From positions 1-5,648 of the forward strand of contig JAOPUQ010000139.1 of assembly GCA_025963425.1 (NCBI GenBank): a stretch of DNA of 5,648 bases. Direction: 5' to 3'. This stretch comes from Modestobacter sp. (GTDB taxonomy: Bacteria > Actinomycetota > Actinomycetes > Mycobacteriales > Geodermatophilaceae). The position numbers and the translations under genes were made by a program. Positions within the stretch are counted from its first letter, which is position 1, and each line of letters begins with the position of its first letter. Below the pieces are notes generated by a model. That model was not told the DNA's origin, searched no databases, and was given only the letters and a program-made list of their open reading frames with translations. Shown here one piece after another: positions 5,634 through 5,648 of this stretch.

Positions 5634-5648
5634 ACCGGCGACACCGAT

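Larger units (their letters stand above)
5310..5648. other. Structured intergenic region without a supportable gene
   Basis: No frame on either strand shows a credible protein here: the open frames are Arg/Gly/Pro-rich and lack any domain or membrane segment. The region instead holds four inverted repeats (5349-5367, 5426-5477, 5531-5552, 5595-5633) and a short tandem GGCCCTC repeat (5322-5336) beside the point where the glycosyltransferase similarity stops. A gene entering from the right could end just inside the window (a minus frame stops at 5579), but I cannot support one. Confidence 0.6.

Noticed and set aside
5616..5648. Plus-strand ATG at 5616 with a short open frame to the right edge, after a G-rich run.
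   Set aside because: Only 11 codons are visible, the G-run is only two bases from the ATG, and the start lies in the loop of a strong hairpin. Not enough to call a gene.
1..5648. CRISPR array, insertion sequence or attachment site.
   Set aside because: No regularly spaced repeats, transposase-like frame, terminal inverted repeats with target duplications or tRNA gene end were seen.

Overview
The window is very GC-rich with strong G/C third-position bias, four-base gene overlaps and GTG starts. This fits a high-GC actinomycete; genus is not resolvable here. All genes I can support lie on the minus strand, so the window reads right to left.

Right flank (about 5310-5648): no convincing gene. 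The stretch carries four separate inverted repeats. The rightmost (5595-5633) has a perfect 10-bp stem and is the best terminator candidate.

Decayed gene (about 4645-5309): a remnant of a family-39-type (PMT/ArnT-like) membrane glycosyltransferase. Its N-terminal start, its C-terminal half and its reading frame are all lost. The frame break sits exactly on a GGCT tandem repeat, and one extra copy would restore the frame.

Operon (4589 down to 1, continuing past the left edge): a secreted lipoprotein (199 aa), ABC ATPase A (242 aa), ABC ATPase B (228 aa) and a large FtsX/MacB-type permease (at least 861 aa, cut by the window edge). Each of the three junctions is a 4-base start/stop overlap (GTGA, ATGA, ATGA), so the four genes look translationally coupled. 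The permease has two similar halves, each with an extracytoplasmic domain and an FtsX coupling motif. Two different ATPases, one with an atypical signature motif, could form an asymmetric heterodimer beneath it, with the lipoprotein as an outer-face partner. The substrate is unknown. Upstream of the lipoprotein a perfect 7-bp direct repeat with 11-bp period resembles an OmpR/PhoB-family response-regulator site, suggesting signal-dependent control of the operon.
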